From NCBI GenBank assembly GCA_023415075.1, contig JAEZLU010000027.1, positions 1-10,536 on the forward strand: 10,536 nt of DNA, in the 5' to 3' direction. Below the pieces are notes generated by a model. That model had not been told where the DNA came from. It saw only the letters and a program-made list of their open reading frames with translations, and did not search any database. Shown piece after piece: positions 1 to 7,208 of this stretch. The stretch is from Bacillota bacterium (GTDB lineage Bacteria > Bacillota > Negativicutes > Sporomusales > UBA7701). Position numbers and translations under genes: made by a program. Every line of letters starts with the position of its first letter. Within the stretch, counting starts at the first letter, position 1.

Positions 1-922
1 GGACAGCCTGCCGGAAAATTGCGGCCAGTTCCTCATCGCTGACACCACTGCGCAGCGGCGTCTTTATGTCGAACTCTTCGCGCGACAGCAGGCAGGGGCG
101 CAGCTTGCCGTCGGCGGTAAGCCGCAGACGGTTGCAGGCGCTGCAGAAGTGATCGGAAACCGGCGTTATGAAGCCGAAAGTCCCTAAGGCCTTGGGGAAC
201 TGGTAATATTTTGCCGGCCCGTTGCCCCGCACGGCGCCGGTCGGCTTGAGCATTGCCCGGCCCACATTGCTGAGCTGCTTTTTCACTGTGGCCACATCCA
301 GTCCCCCGGAAAAGCAGTGGCCGCCTATGGGCATATATTCGATGAACCTGACAGCAATCGGATGCCGGTAAACGAGGTCGACGAAATAAGCGAGATCCTT
401 CTCGCTCAAGGCATCGGTGAGGACGACATTCAGTTTCACCGGCTCCAGGCAGGCCTCGATGGCGCTCTCGACCCCTTTGATGGTGTCCTCCACCCGGCCG
501 CAGGTGGTCAGTCTGGCGAAACTGATGGGGTTTACCGTATCAAGGCTGATATTGACCCTATCAAGCCCGGCCGTTTTGAGGCCGCGGGCCAGCGGCGGCA
601 GCAGACTGCCGTTGGTGGTCAGCGAAATATCCCTTATCCGCCCAAGGGCGGCGACAGCGCCGACAAAATCGACGATGCCCCTCCGGACCAGCGGCTCGCC
701 GCCGGTCAGACGGATATTGGTTATACCCTCACCGCTGAAAACATTTATCAGCCTGAGCAGTTCCTCGTACGCGAGGATTTCCGAATGATCCAGCCACTCC
801 CGCCCCTGGGGCGGCATACAATAGACGCAACGGAAATTGCAACGGTCGGTCACGGAAACCCGCAGATAATTCACGGTGCGCTCATAGCTGTCAAGCATAT
901 CGAAGCCCCCAACCCTCGTCAT
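1..922 (-). CDS. moaA: GTP 3',8-cyclase MoaA, C-terminus cut by window edge
   Basis: MoaA is a radical SAM enzyme that, with MoaC, turns GTP into cyclic pyranopterin monophosphate, the first step of molybdenum cofactor synthesis. The visible 307 codons show the radical SAM motif CNFRCVYC (C28, C32, C35) after YLRVSVTDR, then RLTGGEP at about 71-77, LTTNGS, NISLDT, and RFIEYMPIGG near 192-201. The second, C-terminal cluster that binds GTP is present as C260-x2-C263-x13-C277. The frame stays open to base 1, so only the last 20 or so residues, including the usual Gly-Gly end, are missing. It follows the PhnP-like gene by 27 bases. The start chosen is the ATG at 922 with a weak AGGGTG before it. 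An ATG at 898 (MLDSYERT) gives a more typical MoaA N-terminus and has a GGGGG run upstream, so it is a real alternative. Identification is very secure. Confidence 0.96.
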   Translation of the reverse strand, partial: MTRVGGFDMLDSYERTVNYLRVSVTDRCNFRCVYCMPPQGREWLDHSEILAYEELLRLINVFSGEGITNIRLTGGEPLVRRGIVDFVGAVAALGRIRDISLTTNGSLLPPLARGLKTAGLDRVNISLDTVNPISFARLTTCGRVEDTIKGVESAIEACLEPVKLNVVLTDALSEKDLAYFVDLVYRHPIAVRFIEYMPIGGHCFSGGLDVATVKKQLSNVGRAMLKPTGAVRGNGPAKYYQFPKALGTFGFITPVSDHFCSACNRLRLTADGKLRPCLLSREEFDIKTPLRSGVSDEELAAIFRQAV

Positions 923-949
923 TTACACACCCTGTCGGCCAAAGGCCGC

Positions 950-1738
950 TCACAGATGAATGACCATGCCGTCGTAAGCCACCGAGACATTGGGCTGGCC
1001 GGCCACCGCCGCCGCCAAATCCCGACTGGTCACCGGCGTACTGTAATGGATGGACAAGTGCGTCAGCGCGGTATGGCGGCTGCCCACCCTCTGGCCGAGA
1101 AGGATGGCCTCCGCCACCGACATATGTGAATGGGGAAACCAATTATCGCCATAGAAGGTTGCGTCGCAGATCAGCCAATCCACCGAGTCGACCAGCCGGA
1201 GCGTCTCTGCCGGCAAACCGGCGGTGTCGGGAAAGTAGGCGATTCTCGCCCGCGGAGACGCCACAAGAAAGCCGGCCGTTTCCACCCCATGGTTGGCCGC
1301 CAACGGCGTTATCGACACCTCGCCGAAGCGGTACGGCCGCCCAAACTCCCAGGGGCTGACGTGGAATATTTCCGGCAGATTGGGGAAAGCGGCCGCGAAT
1401 TCGGCCTCGGCGCTGGGCGGCAGGTAGAACGGTATCGGCACTCTCCGTTCCAGCTTCACATAGTACTCCAGCTCGCCCAGGCCGCCGAAATGATCGTAAT
1501 GCCAGTGGGTGAGAAAGACGTTATCGATGCGGCCGACCCTCTCCCGCAAAAGCTGCACCCTGAGATCGGGCGGCGCATCGATAAGAATATTCTCTTCGCC
1601 GCCGGCGATAAGCGCGCTGCTGCGGGTTCTGGCCTGGGCCGGATCGGCTTGCGCCTCCCGGCAGCCCGGGCAGTTGCAGAAAAACGAAGGCGTCCCGGGC
1701 CCGGCGCCCGTCCCCAGCGTTGTAAACGTAAGCGGCAT
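950..1738 (-). CDS. PhnP-like metallo-beta-lactamase-fold phosphodiesterase
   Basis: This 262-residue protein has the MBL fold of the PhnP family (E. coli PhnP is about 250 residues), zinc/manganese hydrolases that open five-membered cyclic phosphodiesters. The metal ligands are visible: THWHYDH (H78, H80, D82, H83), H150 in AANHG, D171 in FPDTAG and H227 in LTHLS. The PhnP-specific structural zinc site is also present near the N-terminus as CNCPGC (C21, C23, C26) after GTGAG. The frame is open upstream to 1858, but the start at 1738 is preceded 8 bases away by a strong GAGGAGGAGG and gives the canonical N-terminus. No C-P lyase (phn) genes are in view; it sits between a GNAT gene (22 bases upstream) and moaA. 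The family assignment is strong. The substrate is unknown: a cyclic nucleotide, cyclic phosphate or a pterin intermediate are all only possibilities. Confidence 0.88.
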   Translation of the reverse strand: MPLTFTTLGTGAGPGTPSFFCNCPGCREAQADPAQARTRSSALIAGGEENILIDAPPDLRVQLLRERVGRIDNVFLTHWHYDHFGGLGELEYYVKLERRVPIPFYLPPSAEAEFAAAFPNLPEIFHVSPWEFGRPYRFGEVSITPLAANHGVETAGFLVASPRARIAYFPDTAGLPAETLRLVDSVDWLICDATFYGDNWFPHSHMSVAEAILLGQRVGSRHTALTHLSIHYSTPVTSRDLAAAVAGQPNVSVAYDGMVIHL

Positions 1739-1760
1739 CTCAATCGCCTCCTCCTCGGTG

Positions 1761-2234
1761 CTAGCCGCGGGCCGGCGCCCGATAAACCAGGGCCGACGGA
1801 TTACACTCCGCCCTGTCCAGGCAATCCTCGCACTGGCCGTCGAAAGGGGCTGGCACATTTGAAAAATCGCAAGCGGTAAAACCGCACTTCTTATAAAAGG
1901 CCTCAGCTTCCCCCCTGGCCACGGTGGTGACAGCGAAAGGCCCCCCGGCCGGTCTGACGGCGTCGCGGCAATATTCCCAGGGCCTGCCGCTCATCGCCTG
2001 CAGCAGCCGCCGGCCCTCGCCTTGGCCGCGTTCGGCGGCCGCCACGGCGAACACCAGCAGATGGAACAAATCCTCCTCGGCCTGATAAAGCCTGCCGCCG
2101 GCGACGACTTCCCCGCCCCGCCTCAGCACGACATGCTCCTCGACCTCGCCGGCGAGGTCCATGCCGGTATCCAGCAGCATGGCCCGCAATACTTCCTCGT
2201 CCTGAGGCTTGGCAAAATCTACGACAAAACCCAC
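1761..2234 (-). CDS. GNAT-family acetyltransferase with Cys-rich C-terminal tail
   Basis: The 157-residue protein is a GNAT N-acetyltransferase. It carries the acetyl-CoA pyrophosphate loop RGQGEG at 69-74 after the hydrophobic strand LLVFAV, and the usual late motif AFYKKCGF at 112-119. After the fold come cysteines C117, C122 and a C135-x2-C138-x5-C144 cluster in FDGQCEDCLDRAEC, unusual for a simple GNAT and suggestive of a bound metal. The frame is open to 2345 but that part overlaps the upstream DUF169 gene. I chose the GTG at 2234 because a GAGGT lies 7 bases before it and the fold begins immediately after. This leaves 52 bases from the DUF169 stop, the longest gap in the operon. The acetylated substrate (small molecule or protein) cannot be read from sequence. 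The family is sure; the function is unknown. Confidence 0.85.
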   Translation of the reverse strand: MGFVVDFAKPQDEEVLRAMLLDTGMDLAGEVEEHVVLRRGGEVVAGGRLYQAEEDLFHLLVFAVAAAERGQGEGRRLLQAMSGRPWEYCRDAVRPAGGPFAVTTVARGEAEAFYKKCGFTACDFSNVPAPFDGQCEDCLDRAECNPSALVYRAPARG

Positions 2235-2241
2235 CTTCGCT

Positions 2242-2246
2242 ACCTC
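2242..2246 (-). promoter_or_regulatory. Ribosome binding site deciding the GTG start of the GNAT gene
   Basis: GAGGT on the minus strand lies 7 bases before GTG at 2234. No ATG at a sensible position exists: the next upstream candidates overlap the previous gene, and the next downstream ATG would remove the first beta strand of the GNAT fold. Confidence 0.6.
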
Positions 2247-2286
2247 GTCTTTCCCTTTCCCCTCCCGCCGGCGGCGGACACCGGGG

Positions 2287-3252
2287 TCAATCGATTTGAA
2301 GGGCCGGCCTGAGCTGGATGGCCTTCTGCGGACACTGGCCGACACATGTATAGCAGGCGCAGCAATTCTCCGCTGCCACGGCGGTCGCTTTCTGCCCCCC
2401 GTCTGCCGGAATCAGCCGCAGGACGCTCTCCGGGCAGAAGGCCTCGCACAAACCGCAGCCCGCGCAGCGGGCCGCGTCAATCGCCACTTCCACCCGCTCG
2501 GCCGCGGTGCCGGCCGCCCCGGCGGCCCTGTCGATGACCGGCGGCATGTACAGGCGCCGCCGGGCCTCGGGAATGCTCTTGGCGGCCAGCTTTTTAAGCG
2601 ATGCCGCCAAGGCGGGCAGCTGCCTGTAAGGAACGGAGACATAGACCTCGAAATCCTCGATATCGGAAGAGGCCCGCGCCCCGTAGCAGCCGAAGGAAAT
2701 ATTCATCTTCTGGCTTTTCATCACCTGGACGGTCAAGTCGGCGCAGGCCGAATTATAACCGGAGGTATGGAAAACCTGGCGCTCGCCGTCGCTGTAGGTC
2801 GAGGCGCAGCACAGCCACATCGCCTGCTCCGGCCACAAAGTGAAAACAACCACATCCGGTTCAAAGGCCGCTTCCTCCAGGGGCGCCACCAAGGTGGCCG
2901 TATAAGTGCCGGCGGCAAATTCCGGCCGGGTGGCGATCATCTTGCGGGCGCATTCGATATTCGGCAGCTTTTTGAACAAAAGATAAAGGTCCCCCGACCG
3001 CAGCTTCGCCGACATCGGGCTGATCCCCATGATGCCGGCCCCGTCGGGGCAGGCGTGCCGCCGGGCCGGTATATAAAGGGCCTGGCCGCGGCGGGCGGCG
3101 GTGATGGACTGGCAATGCCGGATGCGGGCAGCCGGCTCGGCGACGCCGGCAGGGATTTCTTCCCCGGGACGCATCAGCCGCACGGCTACCGGGGACCACC
3201 TGAGCGACAGCGCGCTCCGAAGGGTTTTGGCAAGCTCCTGCTTCTGCACCAT
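2287..3252 (-). CDS. DUF169 protein fused to a C-terminal 2[4Fe-4S] ferredoxin domain
   Basis: This 321-residue protein has two parts. Residues about 1-235 match the DUF169 (COG2043) family: RWSPVAVRLM near the start, CQSITAARRG around 47-56, and a Cys-containing middle (C68, C101, C148, C149, C170, C189). The family has no settled function. Residues about 255-315 form a bacterial-type double-cluster ferredoxin: C263-x2-C266-x2-C269-x3-C273-P and C297-x2-C300-x2-C303-x3-C307-P. An Ala-rich linker joins the two. It has no signal peptide or membrane segment, so it should be cytoplasmic. The ATG at 3252 is preceded by GAGGAG at a normal distance and lies 20 bases after the stop of the CCG iron-sulfur gene. 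The pairing suggests the two form or share an electron-transfer path; that is inference. Domain calls are confident; the role is not. Confidence 0.9.
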   Translation of the reverse strand: MVQKQELAKTLRSALSLRWSPVAVRLMRPGEEIPAGVAEPAARIRHCQSITAARRGQALYIPARRHACPDGAGIMGISPMSAKLRSGDLYLLFKKLPNIECARKMIATRPEFAAGTYTATLVAPLEEAAFEPDVVVFTLWPEQAMWLCCASTYSDGERQVFHTSGYNSACADLTVQVMKSQKMNISFGCYGARASSDIEDFEVYVSVPYRQLPALAASLKKLAAKSIPEARRRLYMPPVIDRAAGAAGTAAERVEVAIDAARCAGCGLCEAFCPESVLRLIPADGGQKATAVAAENCCACYTCVGQCPQKAIQLRPALQID

Positions 3253-3272
3253 TGTAAACTCCTCTCGTTATG

Positions 3273-4400
3273 TCAATCTGCCATAATTTTCGCCCATATT
3301 TCCGCCCCTTCCGGCCCCTCCAGCATCCTGGCCACCTTTCCCTTGGCGTCGGCCAGGTCGTCCGGCTGCCCCAGCAGCAGGCCGAGAACGTGACCCGTCG
3401 GCAGTTCGCCCGCCTTGGCGACGAACTTCAGCACACAGCTCATGCAGTAACTCACGAGGCTATCGGCTCCCGCCGCCCGTGCCTCGGCAAGCCGCGCCTC
3501 CACCAAAGCCTGGGTGAGGTCGGGGCGAAAATGGGAAATCATGCCCCCGCTGCCGCAGCACATAGTGTTCAGGCCGCTATGGTTTAGCTCCGCCAAGGAA
3601 AATCCGCCTGCCGCCAGCAGTTGGCGCACCTGGCGGCCGAAAATCCCCTCGAAGCGGTCGGGACAAGAATCGTGGACGGCGCAGACCTTGCCGCTCTGCT
3701 GAGCCGCCGGCAGGACGAGCGCCTCGTAGACCGTCCTCAGGCGGACCCCGGCTGCCGCAAGTGGCGACCGCAGCTCATAGTAACAGCCCGGGCAGGCCAC
3801 GATAAGTTCCCGGACATTGTGCGCCCTGATGCGCTCCAGCAGCCTGCCGACAACCCGGTCCGCCCTCGCCGTCAGTCCCATCTGGGACAGAGGCTTGCCG
3901 CAGCAGTCGGTCAGCAGCCCGCTGCAGCCGCAGTCGTCCTTCAGCCGGTTGAATACCCGCCGGGTCAGCTGCGGCGCGTAGGTCAGCAGGGTGCAGCCGG
4001 GGAAAAAACAGCAGGCGGCGCTGCCGCTGGCTTCGATGTCGCGGTAATCTATGCCGCTGTACTCGCGGAAAACACTCATCAGACTGTTCGGGCGGTCCGG
4101 CAACAGGTAGCGGTAGGCCTCGATATCCAACTCGCCGGCTGCCACGGCCGAGCGCCGGCCGGCGGCGAACAGCTCCCTAGGGCTGACGCCGGCGGGGCAG
4201 GCTGCCTCGCAGCCGCCGCACAATGTGCAGCTGAAGGCCGTCGACGCCGTTACCCCGCCTTCGGCCAGCCGCTTGGGCGACATGCCTACCTCGGCGAGCA
4301 GACCACAGCTGCGGCTGCACTCGCCGCATTCCAGGCATTGGTCGACCGCGACGCCTTTCCTGGCTGCCAGCTTACCGCCTGGCCCCTTTCCCTGATCCAT
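3273..4400 (-). CDS. GlpC/HdrD-like iron-sulfur protein with two CCG domains
   Basis: The 375-residue protein has the layout of heterodisulfide-reductase-D/GlpC-type electron carriers. An N-terminal ferredoxin module has C22-x2-C25-x2-C28-x3-C32 and C58-x2-C61-x2-C64-x3-C68-P. Two CCG (cysteine-rich) domains follow: the first with FPGC (C136), CC at 166-167 and CPGC (C203, C206); the second with C246, CC at 281-282 in MCCGSGG, and CMSC (C319, C322). Intact CCG motifs can hold noncubane [4Fe-4S] clusters in HdrB-type proteins. No membrane segment or flavin domain is encoded, so it needs partners. The start is uncertain: ATG at 4400 lies 5 bases after the upstream stop with GAGG very close to it, while a TTG at 4409 would overlap that stop as TTGA. 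The substrate is unknown; glycolate, lactate, glycerol-phosphate and disulfide systems all use this architecture. Confidence 0.9.
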   Translation of the reverse strand: MDQGKGPGGKLAARKGVAVDQCLECGECSRSCGLLAEVGMSPKRLAEGGVTASTAFSCTLCGGCEAACPAGVSPRELFAAGRRSAVAAGELDIEAYRYLLPDRPNSLMSVFREYSGIDYRDIEASGSAACCFFPGCTLLTYAPQLTRRVFNRLKDDCGCSGLLTDCCGKPLSQMGLTARADRVVGRLLERIRAHNVRELIVACPGCYYELRSPLAAAGVRLRTVYEALVLPAAQQSGKVCAVHDSCPDRFEGIFGRQVRQLLAAGGFSLAELNHSGLNTMCCGSGGMISHFRPDLTQALVEARLAEARAAGADSLVSYCMSCVLKFVAKAGELPTGHVLGLLLGQPDDLADAKGKVARMLEGPEGAEIWAKIMAD

Positions 4401-4405
4401 AAGCC

Positions 4406-5230
4406 TCAACGCTGGGGCGACGGGGGCGCCGTCGCCTCAAGGCCGATTTGTTCCAGCACCTTCAGGGTGTTGACCGGCAGCATTATGTCCTTGTCATACC
4501 GGGACGCCAGCTCAATACTCTTGACAACCGGAATCATCCCGGCCAGGTCGACCGGGATGTCGACATCGGGTACCGCCTCCACATAGGCAAAAGGTATTTC
4601 CCGTTCGCGGGCCTTGGCCAGCGCCATATCGAGGGCCGTGATGCCGTCCTTGTTGTAAAATACCTTGTCGAATTCGAACGGCGTGCTGTAGGTATAACCG
4701 ATGATCGAAAAGCCGCCCTCCTGGCAGGCGCCCTCAACAAGGGCGGCGCCGATACCCTCGTCCTTCGCCTTGGCTGCCGCCTTGGCTGCGCCGGTTGCCG
4801 CCAGCTTGGCCATTTTCGCCAGCGCGCTCCGGACGATCGCCGGCTGCAGGGTGGGCAGATCGCCGCCGATGATCATCAAGCTGTCGGCCAGCCGTCGGCC
4901 GGTGCCGTCGGCGAATATGTAATCGACGGCGTACTGCATGCATTCATCGAAGGAGCCGCCTTCATCGTGGAAGACCTCGACGATCTTGCGGCGGTCGCAG
5001 ACGCGGGCCAAGAGCTGCTCGAGATATTGCCGGTCGCCGTCCCGGTTGTAGCAGACGCGGACATCGCCGCTGTCGGCGATTATGCAGGCGTTGAGCACGT
5101 CGAGCACGCAACCTTCATAAAGGTCCTTGGCCTCTTCCGGCGCCAGTATGCCGTCCCTCTTCGTAGTGAGCCGCGTCTTGGTTTCGCCTGCTTTCGGAAC
5201 CTTGGTGAAAACAATTACCGTATTTTTCAT
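4406..5230 (-). CDS. DUF2064/CofC-like GT-A-fold transferase (rSAM/selenodomain-associated transferase 1 type)
   Basis: This 274-residue protein has the nucleotide-sugar/nucleotidyl transferase (GT-A) fold of the DUF2064 group (TIGR04282 type). The signature FTKVPKAGETKTRL lies at 8-21, matching the family's K-x-P-x-x-G-x-x-KTRL, and GGDLP at 122-126 takes the place of the usual G-x-D-x-P metal/nucleotide site. EGGFSIIG (171-178) corresponds to the family DGG motif and VPDVDIPVDL (220-229) to the conserved DxDxPxDL. Between about 138 and 158 is an Ala/Lys-rich stretch that looks like an insertion. I start at ATG 5230 because GGGAGGT precedes it by 10 bases and the fold begins at once; the frame is open upstream to 5299 inside mobA. 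It lies 8 bases after mobA. The donor and acceptor are unknown; the position after MobA makes a nucleotidyl transfer worth testing. Confidence 0.85.
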   Translation of the reverse strand: MKNTVIVFTKVPKAGETKTRLTTKRDGILAPEEAKDLYEGCVLDVLNACIIADSGDVRVCYNRDGDRQYLEQLLARVCDRRKIVEVFHDEGGSFDECMQYAVDYIFADGTGRRLADSLMIIGGDLPTLQPAIVRSALAKMAKLAATGAAKAAAKAKDEGIGAALVEGACQEGGFSIIGYTYSTPFEFDKVFYNKDGITALDMALAKAREREIPFAYVEAVPDVDIPVDLAGMIPVVKSIELASRYDKDIMLPVNTLKVLEQIGLEATAPPSPQR

Positions 5231-5238
5231 GACAGACA

Positions 5239-5898
5239 CTACCTCCCGCATGTTGTTGATGAATGTTCCTGGCGGCAGCCAGGGTTTGGCGCCGGCCAAC
5301 CGCCTTTAGCCGGCCGGTCTTTGCGTACGCTCAGGCTGAGGAGATCGGCGGGGGTGTTGAGGTTAAAGAAAATATCTGCCGGCAAACCCGCCGCGGCCAG
5401 TTCATTTTCGTCCACCGCCAGCACCCTGACCAGCGGATAGAAGCGGAAAACCTTCCTGATCCCGGCCCGCAGGCAATACTCGATCGGGCCGATGCAGGCG
5501 CGGGAGTAGACGGCGCACAGCGGCTCCCACTGCCCGCCTATCCTGGGGACAACCACATCATGGCCGGCTTGGCGGCTGACGAGATATTCCGCCAGCCTGC
5601 CGGTGAAATAAGGCATGTCGCCGGCCGTCACGAACGCGGCGTCGTATTTAGCCGCCAGCAGGCCGGCGTGCAGGCCGCCCATCGGCCCCATCTCCGGAAA
5701 AATATCGGCGACCTCGCGGACACCGTCGAGGTTGTACCTCGAGGTATGGTTGCTGGCGACGATTATCTCATCGGCGACGCTGCGGAGCTCTTTCACCGTC
5801 CGTGCGAGCAGCGGCTCGTTTTCAATCTTCAACAGCATCTTGTCCCGGCCCATCCGCGAACTGTAGCCGCCGGCCAGAACTACGCCGCTCACCGCCAT
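5239..5898 (-). CDS. mobA: Molybdenum cofactor guanylyltransferase MobA
   Basis: MobA transfers GMP from GTP to molybdopterin to make MGD, used by DMSO-reductase-family enzymes such as formate dehydrogenase and nitrate reductase. The 219-residue product shows the hallmark GTP-binding loop VLAGGYSSRMGRDK at 7-20, DIFPEMGPMGGLHAGL around 66-80, TAGDMPYF (91-98) with the metal-binding Asp, EPLCAVY (125-131) and the closing FFNLNTPADL (177-186). About 30 residues after this motif (from 190) are polar, Pro/Gly/Cys-containing and not part of the usual MobA core. The start has GGGGGGAG 6 bases ahead. It lies 44 bases after moeA with no terminator in between. Its presence implies that the host makes at least one bis-MGD molybdenum or tungsten enzyme. 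Very secure. Confidence 0.95.
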   Translation of the reverse strand: MAVSGVVLAGGYSSRMGRDKMLLKIENEPLLARTVKELRSVADEIIVASNHTSRYNLDGVREVADIFPEMGPMGGLHAGLLAAKYDAAFVTAGDMPYFTGRLAEYLVSRQAGHDVVVPRIGGQWEPLCAVYSRACIGPIEYCLRAGIRKVFRFYPLVRVLAVDENELAAAGLPADIFFNLNTPADLLSLSVRKDRPAKGGWPAPNPGCRQEHSSTTCGR

Positions 5899-5942
5899 AT
5901 AGCTCCCCCCGAATGACCGCTTAGCCCTTCAGTCTCGCCGTT

Positions 5943-7193
5943 TCAGGCGAAGCCGAAGGCCTGTTGGCCGAAAACATCGCCCACGACGAGCACGGAAACA
6001 TCCTGTCCGGCTGTCATCCGGCCGCTGCCGGCCGGCACGTCGATGTAGGCATTGCAGTTGATCAGCGACTTCAAGATGCCGTTGCTCTGCTCGCCGGTCA
6101 ACTCGACGACATTCCGGCCCGCTGCCATATGCAACCGGCCGCGCAGAAAACGGCGCTGCGGGCTCGGCTTGCCGAAATCATCGGCCAATACCGCGCCAAC
6201 CCTGGCAGGCAGGTAATTCATCAGCCCCATCTTCTTTTTGATGAGCGGCACAGCAATCAATTCGAAAGTGATAAGCGCCGCCGCCGGATTGCCGGACAGA
6301 CAGATGATGAACTTATTGTTGTGCTCGGCGGCGACAACTGGCGACCCCGGTTTTATATCGACCCCCCGGTAAATGACATTGACCCCCATCCGGCTGAGCG
6401 CGTCCGGGACCATATCGTAATCGCCCACCGAAACGCCGCCGGTCGTAATAACGACATCGGCATCCGCCAAACCCAGGGAGATGATATCCTCGATGGCGCC
6501 CAATTGGTCGGGCACATTGCCGAGGGCGGTTATCTGCGTGCCCATCCGCATGCAGGCCGCCACCAGGCTGGGCAGATTGCTGTTGTAGATCTTGCCGGGC
6601 TGCAGCTTCTGGGACTGGTCGACCAGCTCATCGCCGGTGCTGATAACGGCGATCTTAACCTTGTTGTATACCGCCACTTCGGCGTAGCCCAGGGCGGCGA
6701 TCAGCCCAACCATGGCCGGCGATACCAGCGCGCCGCGACCGGTGATGTATTCGCCTTTTTTTACATCTTCGCCGGCCAGAATGACGTTGCTGCCTGCCGC
6801 CACCGGGCCATACAGCCTGCAGATGTTGCCGTTCCTTGTAACATCCTCGTATTTTAGCACCGCATCGGCCCCTTTGGGGATGGGCGTGCCGGTCATCACC
6901 TTGATGGTGGTTCCCGCCGTCACCTTTCTCTCCGCGGAATGGCCGGCGGCAACCTCTTCGGTTACTTCCAGGCAGACCGGCGATGTCGCCGATGCGCTCT
7001 GCGTGTCCTGGCCGCGGACGGCGTAGCCGTCAAGCGGCGATTTATTGAAGGGTGGCAACTGGATGGGCGCCTGTATATCCCGGCTAATCACCCTGCCCAC
7101 GGCCTCGTACAACGGCAGGCTGCACTCACCCACCGGGCGGGCCATCGACAATAACAGCTCTTGCGCCTCTTCCAGGGCGATGTTCCTTTTCAT
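5943..7193 (-). CDS. moeA: Molybdopterin molybdenumtransferase MoeA
   Basis: MoeA inserts molybdate (or tungstate) into adenylylated molybdopterin, releasing Mo-MPT. The 416-residue length is normal. Seen motifs are PPFNKSPLDGYAVR at 47-60, VMTGTPIPKGADAV at 99-112, YEDV, GEDVKKGE (141-148), ISTGDELV (184-191), GKIYNSN (200-206), the MPT-binding TTGGVSVGDYD (250-260), KPGSPV (281-286) and CLSGNPAAAL (298-307). A C-terminal beta-barrel (domain IV) closes the protein. ATG at 7193 has GGGGAGG 7 bases ahead, and the gene lies 15 bases after the molybdopterin-binding gene. Some organisms carry one MoeA for Mo and one for W; the preceding gene encodes a second, shorter MoeA-like protein, so a metal-specific pair is possible but cannot be decided here. 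Confidence 0.96.
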   Translation of the reverse strand: MKRNIALEEAQELLLSMARPVGECSLPLYEAVGRVISRDIQAPIQLPPFNKSPLDGYAVRGQDTQSASATSPVCLEVTEEVAAGHSAERKVTAGTTIKVMTGTPIPKGADAVLKYEDVTRNGNICRLYGPVAAGSNVILAGEDVKKGEYITGRGALVSPAMVGLIAALGYAEVAVYNKVKIAVISTGDELVDQSQKLQPGKIYNSNLPSLVAACMRMGTQITALGNVPDQLGAIEDIISLGLADADVVITTGGVSVGDYDMVPDALSRMGVNVIYRGVDIKPGSPVVAAEHNNKFIICLSGNPAAALITFELIAVPLIKKKMGLMNYLPARVGAVLADDFGKPSPQRRFLRGRLHMAAGRNVVELTGEQSNGILKSLINCNAYIDVPAGSGRMTAGQDVSVLVVGDVFGQQAFGFA

Positions 7194-7208
7194 CCCGCTT
7201 CCTCCCCT

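Noticed and set aside
1739..1858. Upstream extension of the PhnP-like gene (40 extra codons)
   Set aside because: It overlaps the GNAT gene's end, has no motif, and the internal ATG at 1738 has a very strong ribosome binding site.
2209..3393. Long plus-strand open frame (394 codons) opposite the DUF169 gene
   Set aside because: High-GC antisense shadow: Arg/Gly/Pro-rich, no motif, crosses gene borders, and the minus strand encodes a clear DUF169-ferredoxin protein.
3621..4586. Plus-strand open frame of 321 codons opposite the CCG iron-sulfur gene
   Set aside because: Shadow of the Cys-rich minus-strand gene; the sequence is Ala/Gly/Arg-rich without motif.
4448..5440. Plus-strand open frame of 330 codons opposite the transferase and mobA
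   Set aside because: Covers the ends of two real genes on the other strand; no ribosome binding site or recognisable fold.
5899..5942. Possible terminator between moeA and mobA
   Set aside because: No stable stem followed by a T run on the minus strand; the gap fits within an operon.
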